Source of the DNA: Alphaproteobacteria bacterium
Lineage (GTDB): Bacteria > Pseudomonadota > Alphaproteobacteria > UBA8366 > Aestuariispiraceae
Length of the DNA: 64,000 nucleotides
NCBI GenBank assembly: GCA_030065235.1
Contig: JASJDC010000001.1
Coordinates: forward strand, 124,001-188,000
Direction: 5' to 3'
Positions 1 through 7,424 of the stretch are shown here, in pieces; the stretch's first letter is position 1, and each line of letters begins with the position of its first letter. Position numbers and translations under genes: made by a program. The notes beneath the pieces are model-generated. The model was not told the origin of the DNA, ran no database searches, and saw only the letters and a program-made list of their open reading frames with translations.

Positions 1-258
1 CAGCGGCCCATAGACGATCTGACCGACCGCAAGACCGATGAACAGCGCCGAGATGATATATTGCGCGTCGTTCGGGACCGGGATCGCCAGCGCCGATCCA
101 ATTTCCGGCAAGACCGGCAGCATCGCGTCGATCGACAAGGCGACCAGGGAGAACATCAGGGCGGCGATGGCGACGAATTCGCCCCGGCCCGGCTCGGCCG
201 AGCGAAGGCGCTCCTGCGCACCCGCGCCGCGGGGCTCCTTCTCGACGGCGCCGGTCAT
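1..258 (-). CDS. Bcr/CflA-type MFS drug efflux transporter (N-terminal part, cut by window edge)
   Basis: Only the first 86 codons lie in the window; the gene continues past position 1. After a hydrophilic tail of about 27 residues comes a first membrane helix with the sequence LSIDAMLPVLPEIG, then QYIISALFIGLAVGQ and VYGPL in the second helix. This pattern is characteristic of Bcr/CflA drug-resistance transporters, proton-driven inner-membrane exporters with 12 helices. The ATG lies 7 bases after the stop of the universal stress protein gene, so the two are probably co-transcribed. The substrate cannot be told. Family assignment is from recognisable sequence; the rest of the protein is not visible. 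Confidence 0.8.
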   Translation of the reverse strand, partial: MTGAVEKEPRGAGAQERLRSAEPGRGEFVAIAALMFSLVALSIDAMLPVLPEIGSALAIPVPNDAQYIISALFIGLAVGQIVYGPL

Positions 259-265
259 CGCGCGA

Positions 266-1096
266 TCAGTGCGACATGTAGATCGGGATCGCCGAATGCC
301 CCAAGACGTAACGGCTGGGACCGAAAAACAGGCGTTCGCTTAAGCTGCTGCGCCCATAGCCGCCCATGACAAGCCGGTCGACGCCGAGCGTGTGGGCCGT
401 GTCCAGAATTTGCTCGCCGATCGCCTCGTCATGGTCCTTCGAGACCACTTCGGCGGCGACGCCATGCCGGGCCAAATATTCCTGCAGCAGGTTCGGCGCC
501 GCATGCCTCTCCGGATGCGACTGCAGGGCCAGGATCGTCACCTTTTTGCTGTCGCGGAGAATTTCCAGCGAATCGCGCACCGCCCGCATCGCTTCTTTCG
601 AGAAGCGCCAGGCGATCATCGTGTGGATCGGTTCGTCCAGCTTGGCCGGCGCGTGCCCTTTGGGCAGAACCAGCACCATGCCGCCGGCCTCTTGAATGAC
701 CAGTTCCGGCAATTGGAACATCAAACGATCTTCGAAATGGTCGAACTGAACCTGGGTGACCACCGTCAGGTCCGTGCGATGCACATGCTCCATCAACTGA
801 TCGAAATGGTCGGTCTCGCCATAAGCCCATTCATACGAGATCCCGGACGCCGCGCAGAGCGCCTCCGCCTCGTCTCTGATTTCGCCGCTGCGGCTGCGCG
901 CCAGATCGCGCGCCTCGGCGATATAGGCGGCCGAGGCGCCGCGTCCCGCCGCGCCGGCCGGCATATGCACGGCGGCGGCGACATAAAGACAGATCAAATG
1001 CGCGTCGAAACGATGCGCCAGGGCGACCGACGTCTTCAGCCGGATCTCCCGGTCTTCGTCCAACGCCAGATGCACCAGTATTTGCTTGATGGACAT
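266..1096 (-). CDS. Universal stress protein, tandem UspA domains
   Basis: The product has 276 residues, twice the length of a single Usp domain. Residues 1 to about 150 form one UspA-like unit, starting with IKQILVHLALD, and about 155 to 276 a second. The second unit keeps the nucleotide-binding signature near residues 245-261 (GGYGRSSLSERLFFGPS), which fits G-x2-G-x9-G(S). The first unit lacks a clear copy. Such proteins are cytoplasmic stress factors, often induced under low oxygen or energy shortage. An FNR/FixK-type box lies about 200 bases upstream, between this gene and the divergent phasin gene, and suggests oxygen-dependent control. The efflux gene follows directly. Confidence 0.85.
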   Translation of the reverse strand: MSIKQILVHLALDEDREIRLKTSVALAHRFDAHLICLYVAAAVHMPAGAAGRGASAAYIAEARDLARSRSGEIRDEAEALCAASGISYEWAYGETDHFDQLMEHVHRTDLTVVTQVQFDHFEDRLMFQLPELVIQEAGGMVLVLPKGHAPAKLDEPIHTMIAWRFSKEAMRAVRDSLEILRDSKKVTILALQSHPERHAAPNLLQEYLARHGVAAEVVSKDHDEAIGEQILDTAHTLGVDRLVMGGYGRSSLSERLFFGPSRYVLGHSAIPIYMSH

Positions 1097-1222
1097 CGCG
1101 AACCACCCGCCCCAATCGGCGCCGTGCGCCGGTTTCGCCCGTGGGGGAAGCCTTCCCCTTCGGTCAGGCTAGTCCGCGACCGAAGCGGCGGCAAGGGCGG
1201 TGCGGCCCCCGACGAGGTCCTT

Positions 1223-1270
1223 GGCTGGGCTCCGGGCTGGGCTCCCGGCTGGGCCCCGGGCTCGGCCCCA
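1223..1270. repeat. Four tandem 12-bp GC-rich units
   Basis: Four head-to-tail copies of GGCTGGGCTCCG, with one to three substitutions in later copies, lie in the 315-base region between the universal stress protein gene and the phasin gene. The 12-bp period keeps any reading frame open, which explains long spurious reading frames across the region. It is a simple tandem repeat; a function is not evident. Confidence 0.8.
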
Positions 1271-1297
1271 GACGGGATCATTGAAAAACTGCGACAG

Positions 1298-1311
1298 TTG
1301 ATCCGCGTCAA
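1298..1311. promoter_or_regulatory. FNR/FixK-type box between usp and phasin genes
   Basis: TTGATCCGCGTCAA is a near-perfect dyad (TTGAT, 4 bases, GTCAA) matching the alphaproteobacterial FnrL/FixK consensus TTGAY-N4-RTCAA. It is about 100 bases upstream of the phasin start and 200 bases upstream of the universal stress protein start. The other bases of the 1097-1411 interval hold only the 12-bp tandem repeat. Binding is inferred. Confidence 0.6.
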
Positions 1312-1411
1312 TGTCCCTACTTGCTCCATGGTTTATTCGTCGAAGATCGCAGCGCGCGGGCTCCCCTCACGCGCCAGGCGGACCGTCAATAACAGTGAAT
1401 GGGAGGAAAGA

Positions 1412-1789
1412 ATGCCCGTTTCCAAGAACGCCAGTATGCCGAGCTATCCCTTTCCCGCCGAGCTCGCCGCCATGGATCCTTTCAAAGGGCCTCAGGGTCG
1501 CTCTATGTCGGCGTTGAACGAGACCGCCCTGAAAGGGATCGAGTCTTGGCATAAAGAGGTCAGCCGTTTTGTCGCGCATCGGATCAAGAAGAATATGGAG
1601 CTGCAAACCGCCCTGGGCCGCTGCGGTTCGGCCAATGATGCGTTCGAGACCTGCGTCTCGCATTGGCAGGACATGGTGAACGAGTATTGGGAAGAGAGCG
1701 CCAAGCTCGGCGAGATATCGGCGAAAGCTGGGATGGAGGAAGCGGCTGCGATCGCGAAGACTGATTTTAACGGCGGCGGAAAGTCATAG
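1412..1789 (+). CDS. Phasin family protein
   Basis: This 125-residue protein is predicted to be mostly amphipathic helix from about residue 30 to 115, with the arrangement LNETALKGIESWHKEVSRF then a run ending in HWQDMVNEYW, as in short phasins. Phasins coat polyhydroxyalkanoate granules and control their size. The ATG was chosen because GGGAGGAAAG stands directly upstream; a much longer open frame through this region is only an artefact of antisense openness over the stress protein gene. No PHA synthase gene is in the window, so the role rests on family resemblance. Its upstream region contains an FNR/FixK-type box. Confidence 0.75.
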   Translation: MPVSKNASMPSYPFPAELAAMDPFKGPQGRSMSALNETALKGIESWHKEVSRFVAHRIKKNMELQTALGRCGSANDAFETCVSHWQDMVNEYWEESAKLGEISAKAGMEEAAAIAKTDFNGGGKS

Positions 1790-1823
1790 TCGCCCGCGAT
1801 TGTCTTGGCCGCGGCGACGGGGT

Positions 1824-2414
1824 CTAAGGCGCGGCCGGGTCGAGCCCCGCGCGCATCGCTATGCGGACGAGGTGGGAGAGATTCTCCGCCTTGGTCTTCT
1901 GCATCACCCGACGCCGGTGCGCCTCCGCCGTGCGCGGCGAGATGTTCAGTGCGCGCGCCATTTCCTTCGCTGTCCGGCCGAGCATCAATTGGTCCAGCAC
2001 TTCCCGCTCTCGGGCGGTCAGCCCGTCGAACGCTTCGGCTTGGTCGGGCGCGGGCGCCTTGGCGATGACAGCGCCGAGGCGGCGCAGCAGCTCCGGCGCG
2101 GCGATCGGCTTTTCGATGAAATCCGCCGCCCCGGCCTTCATCGCCTCGACCGCCAGACGGATATCGGCGTGGCCGGTCGCCATGATGACCGGCATGGAAC
2201 TGCGCCGGGTCACGCGACCGAGCAGGGCGAGCCCAGTCGTATCCGGCAATTGATGATCCAGAATGATGCAGCCCGCTTCAATATCCGTGTCGAGGACCGA
2301 CAGAAAATCCGACCCGCGGGCGTAGGTCTGGACTGTGAAGCCGTTGTTCGTCAGCAGGGCGTTGAGCGACTCCCGCACGGCCCGATCGTCGTCGACGACA
2401 TGGATCACCGGCAT
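1824..2414 (-). CDS. FixJ-like response regulator (receiver + LuxR-type HTH)
   Basis: The 196-residue protein has a receiver domain (residues 1 to about 118) with acidic DDD at 8-10, phospho-acceptor Asp53 in IILDHQLPD, Thr80 in MATGHAD and Lys102 in EKP. From about residue 131 a LuxR/GerE helix-turn-helix follows (LTAREREVLDQLMLGRTAKE...). This is the FixJ/NarL-type layout used for phosphorylation-dependent transcription activation. It starts 4 bases after the stop of the partner kinase gene, so the pair is one operon. The regulon is unknown; the FixJ name describes architecture, not proven oxygen control. Confidence 0.9.
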   Translation of the reverse strand: MPVIHVVDDDRAVRESLNALLTNNGFTVQTYARGSDFLSVLDTDIEAGCIILDHQLPDTTGLALLGRVTRRSSMPVIMATGHADIRLAVEAMKAGAADFIEKPIAAPELLRRLGAVIAKAPAPDQAEAFDGLTAREREVLDQLMLGRTAKEMARALNISPRTAEAHRRRVMQKTKAENLSHLVRIAMRAGLDPAAP

Positions 2415-2418
2415 CGGG

Positions 2419-3657
2419 TCACGTCGCGCTGGGCAGATAGATGGAGAAACGGGCGCCGCCCGTCTCCAGATTCTCGGCTTGGATCACGCCGCCATGGGCG
2501 CGGATGATTGAGGCGCTGACCGACAGTCCGACGCCGGTTCCGCCGGCCTTGGTGGAGATATAGGGCTCGAACAGCCCGTCGATCAGGGCGACTGGGATCC
2601 CAGGTCCGTTATCGTCGACAAAAAACCAGACGCCGGCCTCAGCGGCTTGAACGCGGAGCGATATCGCGCCATTTGGCGCCGTCGCGATCGCATCTCGCGC
2701 GTTTCGGAGCAGATTGATCAAGACCTGTTGCAGTTGGATCCGGTCGACATACACCGTTGTCGGCGCCTTGCTCAGATCCGTGGCGATGCGCAGTCCTTTG
2801 CGCCGGCCGCTCAAGGCGACCCCGATGCACTCCTGCACCAGGCCGTCGATCTCCTCGACCCGGCGCTCGATCGCGCCAGTCGCGAACAGCGCGCGCATCC
2901 GCTGCACGATCGACGCGCAGCGCTCCGCCTGACTGCGCGCCTTGTCCAGGAGCGCGCCGGCCTCGACGGCGTCGTCAAGGGGGCCTAGCTTTTGGCGCGC
3001 CGTGTAGAGGTAGTTCAGGACCGCGGCGAGGGGTTGGTTGATTTCATGCGCCAGCGAGGAGGAGAATTCGCCCAACGCGCCGGTGCGCGCCGCCTGGGCG
3101 ATATGGTCCTGAAGCGCGGCGATACCGGCGGTTTGCCGCTCGAGCGCAGCTTGCGCCTTCTCTCTGTCCGTGACGTCCAGGATCACGCTGTTCCAGACGA
3201 TGGTCCCGTTGGTCTGGCGGTGCGGCGTGCCGCGGCCCTCGAGCCATTTCAAGCGACCCGATGGCGTCACGATGCGGTAGATATGCAGCCAGTTATCCAT
3301 CGTTTCGGCCGACTTAACGACCGATGCGCGCATCGCCTCGATATCGTCGGGAACCACCAATTGCCAGAGTTGCGTCGGGTCGTTCCGAATGCACTCGGCG
3401 CTTGTTTCCCAGATCTGTTCACAACCGCTGCTCATATATTCGATCTCGTCCCGGCCGTCCGGGTGGAGCAGATAGCGAAACACCGCGCCCGGCAGGTTCT
3501 CAGCCAAGTCGCGAAATCGTTCATCCGCGCCGTTGTCCTGATGATGATTAGCGGCGCGGCCGAACCCTGGATCGGCTTTCGTTTCCGAGCCGACGCCAGA
3601 CGCCGGCGCGGCCAGTCGAAGAGATCGTGCGGTCAAGATCGGCGCGGGGTTCGACAT
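2419..3657 (-). CDS. PAS-domain sensor histidine kinase (FixL-like architecture)
   Basis: The chosen start gives 412 residues. A PAS domain covers about residues 48-165 (ENLPGAVFRYL, IEYMSSGCEQIWE, DVTDREKAQ). The dimerisation/phosphoacceptor region follows with His204 in SLAHEINQPLAAV. The ATPase domain has the N box QVLINLLRNARDA (about 311-323), G1 DDNGPGIP and G2 GGTGVGLS. No membrane segment is seen, so it is probably cytoplasmic. An upstream in-frame ATG at 3816 would add 53 residues, but that stretch is AT-rich (ttgatataagaatgac...) and looks like a promoter. I see no clear heme-binding PAS histidine context, so oxygen sensing is not established. Confidence 0.85.
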   Translation of the reverse strand: MSNPAPILTARSLRLAAPASGVGSETKADPGFGRAANHHQDNGADERFRDLAENLPGAVFRYLLHPDGRDEIEYMSSGCEQIWETSAECIRNDPTQLWQLVVPDDIEAMRASVVKSAETMDNWLHIYRIVTPSGRLKWLEGRGTPHRQTNGTIVWNSVILDVTDREKAQAALERQTAGIAALQDHIAQAARTGALGEFSSSLAHEINQPLAAVLNYLYTARQKLGPLDDAVEAGALLDKARSQAERCASIVQRMRALFATGAIERRVEEIDGLVQECIGVALSGRRKGLRIATDLSKAPTTVYVDRIQLQQVLINLLRNARDAIATAPNGAISLRVQAAEAGVWFFVDDNGPGIPVALIDGLFEPYISTKAGGTGVGLSVSASIIRAHGGVIQAENLETGGARFSIYLPSAT

Positions 3658-3903
3658 TGCCAGAGCGCATGTTGATATAAGAATGACTTCATATACAAAA
3701 TTTTTGCGGATATTCCAAGACGCGCGCGCCACCGCATGATTGCACCCTGACGCCAAGCCTGAATCCGCGTGATTGGGGTGCGGGCTCACCTCCCGGACGG
3801 ATCGCGTCGGCGGCATTGCCCGGCGCGGCGAGAGCCGTTAGGAATTGGTCGCGCGCGGTCGAAAGCCGGACTCGTTTTCAGGCGCGTCGGCCTCAGCCGA
3901 TAC

Positions 3904-3980
3904 GGCCCCTTAGCTCAACTGGATAGAGCACCTGCCTTCTAAGCAGGATGTTGCAGGTTCGAGTCCTGCAGGGGTCGCCA
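3904..3980 (+). tRNA. tRNA-Arg (anticodon UCU)
   Basis: A complete cloverleaf can be drawn. The acceptor GGCCCCT pairs with AGGGGTC with one G-U. The D arm is GCTC/GAGC, the anticodon stem CCTGC/GCAGG with loop CTTCTAA (anticodon TCT, reading AGA), and the T arm GCAGG-TTCGAGT-CCTGC. The CCA end is encoded. It stands alone between the kinase promoter region and the acoC-type gene. No integrase or attachment-site duplication is visible beside it. The 107 bases after it up to the end of the next gene contain nothing I recognise. Confidence 0.95.
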
Positions 3981-4087
3981 TCCGCCTATCAAGATAATGA
4001 TATGACAGTGTTCTCAAGGTCTCGGAGAGTTCATTGACCGTCGCTTCTCTCGAAGACCGGCTGGCGCCTTGTGCGAGGCACGCGAAC

Positions 4088-5398
4088 TCAGATCAAGCGC
4101 CGGAGGACGCTATGTGTCTCCAACGGATTGGTCGTATAGGGCGCGTGGCCGCCCGTCAGGAAGTGGACGCCGACAGAAGCGGGCAGCGTGGTCAGCGTGT
4201 CTTCCGGGCGCCAAGGAACGACGCGGTCCTCCCATGACAGGCCGAGCGCCACCGCCCCGCCGAGCGCCTCAAGATCGTCGCGCATGCTGGTCGGCGGCCC
4301 GTCTTCGGGCGCAATGTCTTCAATGAACTGCGCTAGGGCGGGTCTTGCCGCTTCAATCCGCGCCAGGAGCGCCGCCAGCGCTTCATTGGTCAGCACCGGC
4401 GCGCCGAGCGGTTCCAGCGCATCGCCCAACGCCTCTGGCGTCCGCGCCGCGAGGACGGCCTCCGGAAATGACGTCTCAAAGCGTCCGCCGAGTCCGATCG
4501 GATTGATCAGACAGATCGCCTCAACGCCGCCGCCGCTTAAGTCGGGCGTTTGCGCGGCTGCACGCACGGCGAGGGCTCCGCCCAGAGAGTGCCCGAGCAG
4601 GATTAACCGGCCTGGCGTCGCCGAAGCGATCTCCGCTAACAAATCCGCCAGCGCGGCGGCGCAGGCGTTGAATGTCATCGGCGTGTTGTCCGCCGCGCCG
4701 TGACCGGGCAGATCGATGGCGCTGACATGGACGCCGTCGCGCGCCAGCCGCCGCGCCAAAGCATCAAATCCTCGTGCGTCGGCGAACAGGCCATGTACAA
4801 GAACCACATGCGGCGCCGGGCCGATGTCGGTCTCCCGCGCAGCCTCCCAAACATGCAGAAAAAATGGGCCGCGCGGTCCGGACTGCGGCGGCGCGGCCGC
4901 GACCGCCGCGACATCGGCGGCGGTAATCCGACCGTTTCGCCCTGTCCCTTGGATCGTCTCCAGCGGCAGTCCCCAGCGTTTGGCCGCGTCGCGCGCAGCA
5001 GGACTTGCAGCAACGTCGCTTTGGGCGGGCGGTGACGTAGAGCGGATCGGCGCCGGCCTGATTTCTTTTTTGGGTCTCGGCGCCGAGTTTTCTTTCTCGG
5101 ACGCGCCTGCCGGCGTCGCCAACCTCTGCCCGGGGGCGACGGCGATCCGGGCGATCGCGGCCTCTACAGCGACTTCGTCGCCCTCCGGCGCCAGGATTTC
5201 TACCAGCCGGCCGGCTTGCAGGGCAGGCACCTCGACCACGGTCTTGTCGGTTTCGACCTCCAGGATGATCTCGCCACGCTCGAACCGCGCGCCGGGCTCG
5301 ATCAGCCAGGCCGTAATCCGCCCCTCATCCATCGTCTCGCCGAGGCGCGGCAGGGTCAGATCGATCTCTGTCTCGTCCTGGTCCGGCGCTAGGCCCAT
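4088..5398 (-). CDS. acoC: AcoC-type E2 protein: lipoyl domain, E3-binding domain and alpha/beta hydrolase
   Basis: The 436-residue protein begins with a lipoyl domain whose lipoyl-lysine is Lys52 (EVETDKTVVEVP). A proline/alanine linker leads to a peripheral subunit-binding domain at about 130-168 (SPAARDAAKRWGLPL, GTGRNGRITAADV). Instead of the CoA acyltransferase core of pyruvate dehydrogenase E2, the rest is an alpha/beta hydrolase fold with nucleophile elbow GHSLGG (Ser271) and a candidate histidine in TGGHAPYTTNP. This layout is known for acetoin dehydrogenase AcoC proteins. Its start overlaps the E1beta stop by 10 bases. It would accept the acyl group from E1. No E3 (dihydrolipoamide dehydrogenase) gene is in the window. 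Confidence 0.8.
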   Translation of the reverse strand: MGLAPDQDETEIDLTLPRLGETMDEGRITAWLIEPGARFERGEIILEVETDKTVVEVPALQAGRLVEILAPEGDEVAVEAAIARIAVAPGQRLATPAGASEKENSAPRPKKEIRPAPIRSTSPPAQSDVAASPAARDAAKRWGLPLETIQGTGRNGRITAADVAAVAAAPPQSGPRGPFFLHVWEAARETDIGPAPHVVLVHGLFADARGFDALARRLARDGVHVSAIDLPGHGAADNTPMTFNACAAALADLLAEIASATPGRLILLGHSLGGALAVRAAAQTPDLSGGGVEAICLINPIGLGGRFETSFPEAVLAARTPEALGDALEPLGAPVLTNEALAALLARIEAARPALAQFIEDIAPEDGPPTSMRDDLEALGGAVALGLSWEDRVVPWRPEDTLTTLPASVGVHFLTGGHAPYTTNPLETHSVLRRLI

Positions 5399-6396
5399 GC
5401 CGGCGCCTCCCGGCTCACCAGCCAGGCCATGGCGTCAGCGATCAAGCCCGGCGTCGGGATGGAGGCGGCCTCCAGATCGGGCGCGACCGGGATCGGCACA
5501 TCTTCCCCGGCGATACGGATGACGGGCTCTTCCAATCGGTCGAAGCAATGTTCGCTGATCTGCGCCGAAAGCTCGGCCGCGAAACCGCCTGTCAGGCAAC
5601 TTTCCGTCACCACCGCCGCGCGTCCGCAGGCCCGTACCGACTCGAGGATCGGGTCCAGGTCCATCGGGTTCAAACAGCGCAGATCCCAGACCGCGGCCTC
5701 GACGCCCCTTTCCGCCAGCGTCTCGGCGGCGGCCAGCGCCTCATGCACCATGCGGGAATAGGCGACGATCACCGCATCGCCGCCGGCCCGGCGCAAGACC
5801 GGCGCCCCCCAGGGCGCGTCAGGCTTATCCTTGTCGAGCGTTCCCTTGCTGACATAGAGGGCTTTGTGCTCGATGAAGACGACCGGATCGGGCTTTGTCA
5901 GCGCCTGACGCAGCAGGTGATAGGCGTCATTGACCGTCGCCGGCATGACCACCCGCAACCCAGGCACATGCGCGAACCAGCTTTCCAACGATTGCGAATG
6001 CTGTGCGGCGGCCGATCGGCCGGTCCCTCCTTGCGTCCGCAGCACCATAGGGACGCCAGTCTGGCCGCCGAACATATAACGGATCTTCGCCGCCTGATTG
6101 CCCAATTGGTCCATGACCAAGCCGGCGAAGTCCACATACATGATCTCGGCGACCGGGCGCAGACCCGTCATCGCCGCGCCGACCGCCACCCCGACGATCC
6201 CGGCCTCGGAGATCGGCGTATCGAGCACCCGGGCCGCGCCGAACTCGCCGATCAGGTCCTTGGTGACGCCATAGGCACCGCCGTAGAGTCCGACCTCTTC
6301 TCCCATCACGATGACATCGCCATCCGCCCGCATAGCGTCGGCCAAGGCCTCTCGGAGCGCCTCGCGATAAGTCGCGGTCTGCGCCGCCGCCGTCAC
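5389..6396 (-). CDS. acoB: 2-oxoacid/acetoin dehydrogenase E1 component, beta subunit
   Basis: With a GTG start this is 335 residues, the usual length of E1beta. GTG was chosen because it overlaps the TGA of the alpha-subunit gene (GTGA), typical of translational coupling; longer upstream frames are shadows of the alpha gene. Visible family features are TYREALREALADAM at the N terminus, VIVMGEEVGLYGGAYGVTKDL, DTPISEAGIVGVAVGAAMTGLRP and EIMYVDF. Together with the alpha subunit it forms the thiamine-diphosphate enzyme that cleaves acetoin or a 2-oxoacid and loads the product on the lipoyl arm of E2. The AcoC-type E2 beside it favours an acetoin-like diketone/hydroxyketone substrate over pyruvate. 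Confidence 0.82.
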   Translation of the reverse strand: MTAAAQTATYREALREALADAMRADGDVIVMGEEVGLYGGAYGVTKDLIGEFGAARVLDTPISEAGIVGVAVGAAMTGLRPVAEIMYVDFAGLVMDQLGNQAAKIRYMFGGQTGVPMVLRTQGGTGRSAAAQHSQSLESWFAHVPGLRVVMPATVNDAYHLLRQALTKPDPVVFIEHKALYVSKGTLDKDKPDAPWGAPVLRRAGGDAVIVAYSRMVHEALAAAETLAERGVEAAVWDLRCLNPMDLDPILESVRACGRAAVVTESCLTGGFAAELSAQISEHCFDRLEEPVIRIAGEDVPIPVAPDLEAASIPTPGLIADAMAWLVSREAPAWA

Positions 6397-7424
6397 CGAT
6401 ATTCTCTCAACACATCGCTCAACCGGTCGCGCAGCGGCTGCGGCGGCGGCTCGTCGGGGGCGTAGACATGGTCGAACATGGCCGCGCCGGGCGGTTGGGT
6501 CTGAGCCAGCGCCCAATCCAGGGCGGCGTCCATTTCCTGCGCCGCCTCGGCGTCGAGCGCGTCGAGATCGGCCTCGCGCGCCTCGCTGCGGTCGAGCAGG
6601 CGGGCGCGCGCGGCGGCCACCGGGTCGTGTCCGCGTCCCTCGGCCTCTTCCGCTGCGTCCCGATAGGGGCTCTTGTCCATCCGGGCGTGCCCGAAAAAGC
6701 GATAGCAAGTCATGGTCAAGAGGCCCGGCGTTCCGGATCGCGCCGTCGTCATCGCCGCGGCCGCCGTTTCCAGCACCATCTCGACGTCGCTTCCGTCGAC
6801 ATGGCGCCCGGCCAAACCGAAGGCCTCTGCGCGCGCGGCGAAATCCGTATTCGCGGCGGCGCGATCGATGCGCGTCCCCATCCCGTATTGGTTGTTGATG
6901 CAGACGAACAGCACCGGCAGCGACCAAAGGGCGGCCATGTTCATCGACTCGTAAAGCAGGCCCTGCTGCATGGCGCCGTCACCGAAGAATGCGACCGAGA
7001 CGGCGTCGATCCCCTTGGTTTTGTAGCTCAGCGCGGCGCCGACTGCGTGCGGGATGCCGCCGCCGACGATCGCGTTGGCGCCAAGATGGCCGACGCCCAT
7101 GTCGGCGATATGCATCGAGCCGCCCTTGCCGGCGCAGTAGCCCGCTTCCTTGCCGCCGATCTCCGCCAGCATGCGGCCCGGCTCTCCGCCGCGCGCCAGG
7201 AAGACGCCATGGCCGCGATGATGGGTGGTGAAACTGTCGCCGTCCTCCATCGCCGCGCAAACGCCGGCGACGCCTTCCTCGCCGATGGAAAGGTGCAGCA
7301 TCGACCCAGCCGTGCCTTGACGCACGAACATCTCGCCGACCCGCTCCTCAAAGCTGCGGATGCGCCGCATGGTCCGGTAGAGGTCGAGCAGCGGACGGTT
7401 GCTGGCGCGCGCGACGTCACTCAT
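6393..7424 (-). CDS. acoA: 2-oxoacid/acetoin dehydrogenase E1 component, alpha subunit
   Basis: This 343-residue protein carries the thiamine-diphosphate/Mg motif GDGAMQQGLLYESMNMAA..., ending with INNQYGM about 30 residues later, and HHRGHGVFLARG and GKGGSMH in the active-site region. It has the length and layout of AcoA/PdhA alpha subunits. Its ATG overlaps the stop of the FGGY kinase gene by 4 bases, and its stop overlaps the beta gene, so kinase, alpha, beta and E2 are one transcription unit headed by the aldolase. The gene symbol follows the AcoC-type E2; a substrate other than acetoin is possible given the sugar genes upstream. Confidence 0.85.
   Translation of the reverse strand: MSDVARASNRPLLDLYRTMRRIRSFEERVGEMFVRQGTAGSMLHLSIGEEGVAGVCAAMEDGDSFTTHHRGHGVFLARGGEPGRMLAEIGGKEAGYCAGKGGSMHIADMGVGHLGANAIVGGGIPHAVGAALSYKTKGIDAVSVAFFGDGAMQQGLLYESMNMAALWSLPVLFVCINNQYGMGTRIDRAAANTDFAARAEAFGLAGRHVDGSDVEMVLETAAAAMTTARSGTPGLLTMTCYRFFGHARMDKSPYRDAAEEAEGRGHDPVAAARARLLDRSEAREADLDALDAEAAQEMDAALDWALAQTQPPGAAMFDHVYAPDEPPPQPLRDRLSDVLREYR

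Noticed and set aside
392-1411. Long plus-strand open frame opposite the universal stress protein, joined in frame to the phasin gene
   Set aside because: It is antisense to a clear Usp gene, has no recognisable domain, and the phasin has its own ribosome site and ATG at 1412. GC-rich codon structure keeps the opposite frame open.
2419-3657. Heme-based oxygen sensor FixL
   Set aside because: The kinase has one PAS domain and FixL-like order, but I cannot point to the conserved heme-ligand histidine context, so only the architecture is claimed.
3904-4087. Integration site of a mobile element at tRNA-Arg
   Set aside because: No integrase gene, no repeat of the tRNA 3' end and no change in base composition were seen downstream.
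4088-7424. Pyruvate dehydrogenase complex
   Set aside because: The E2 has an alpha/beta hydrolase in place of the acyltransferase core, which fits acetoin dehydrogenase-type complexes and not PDH.
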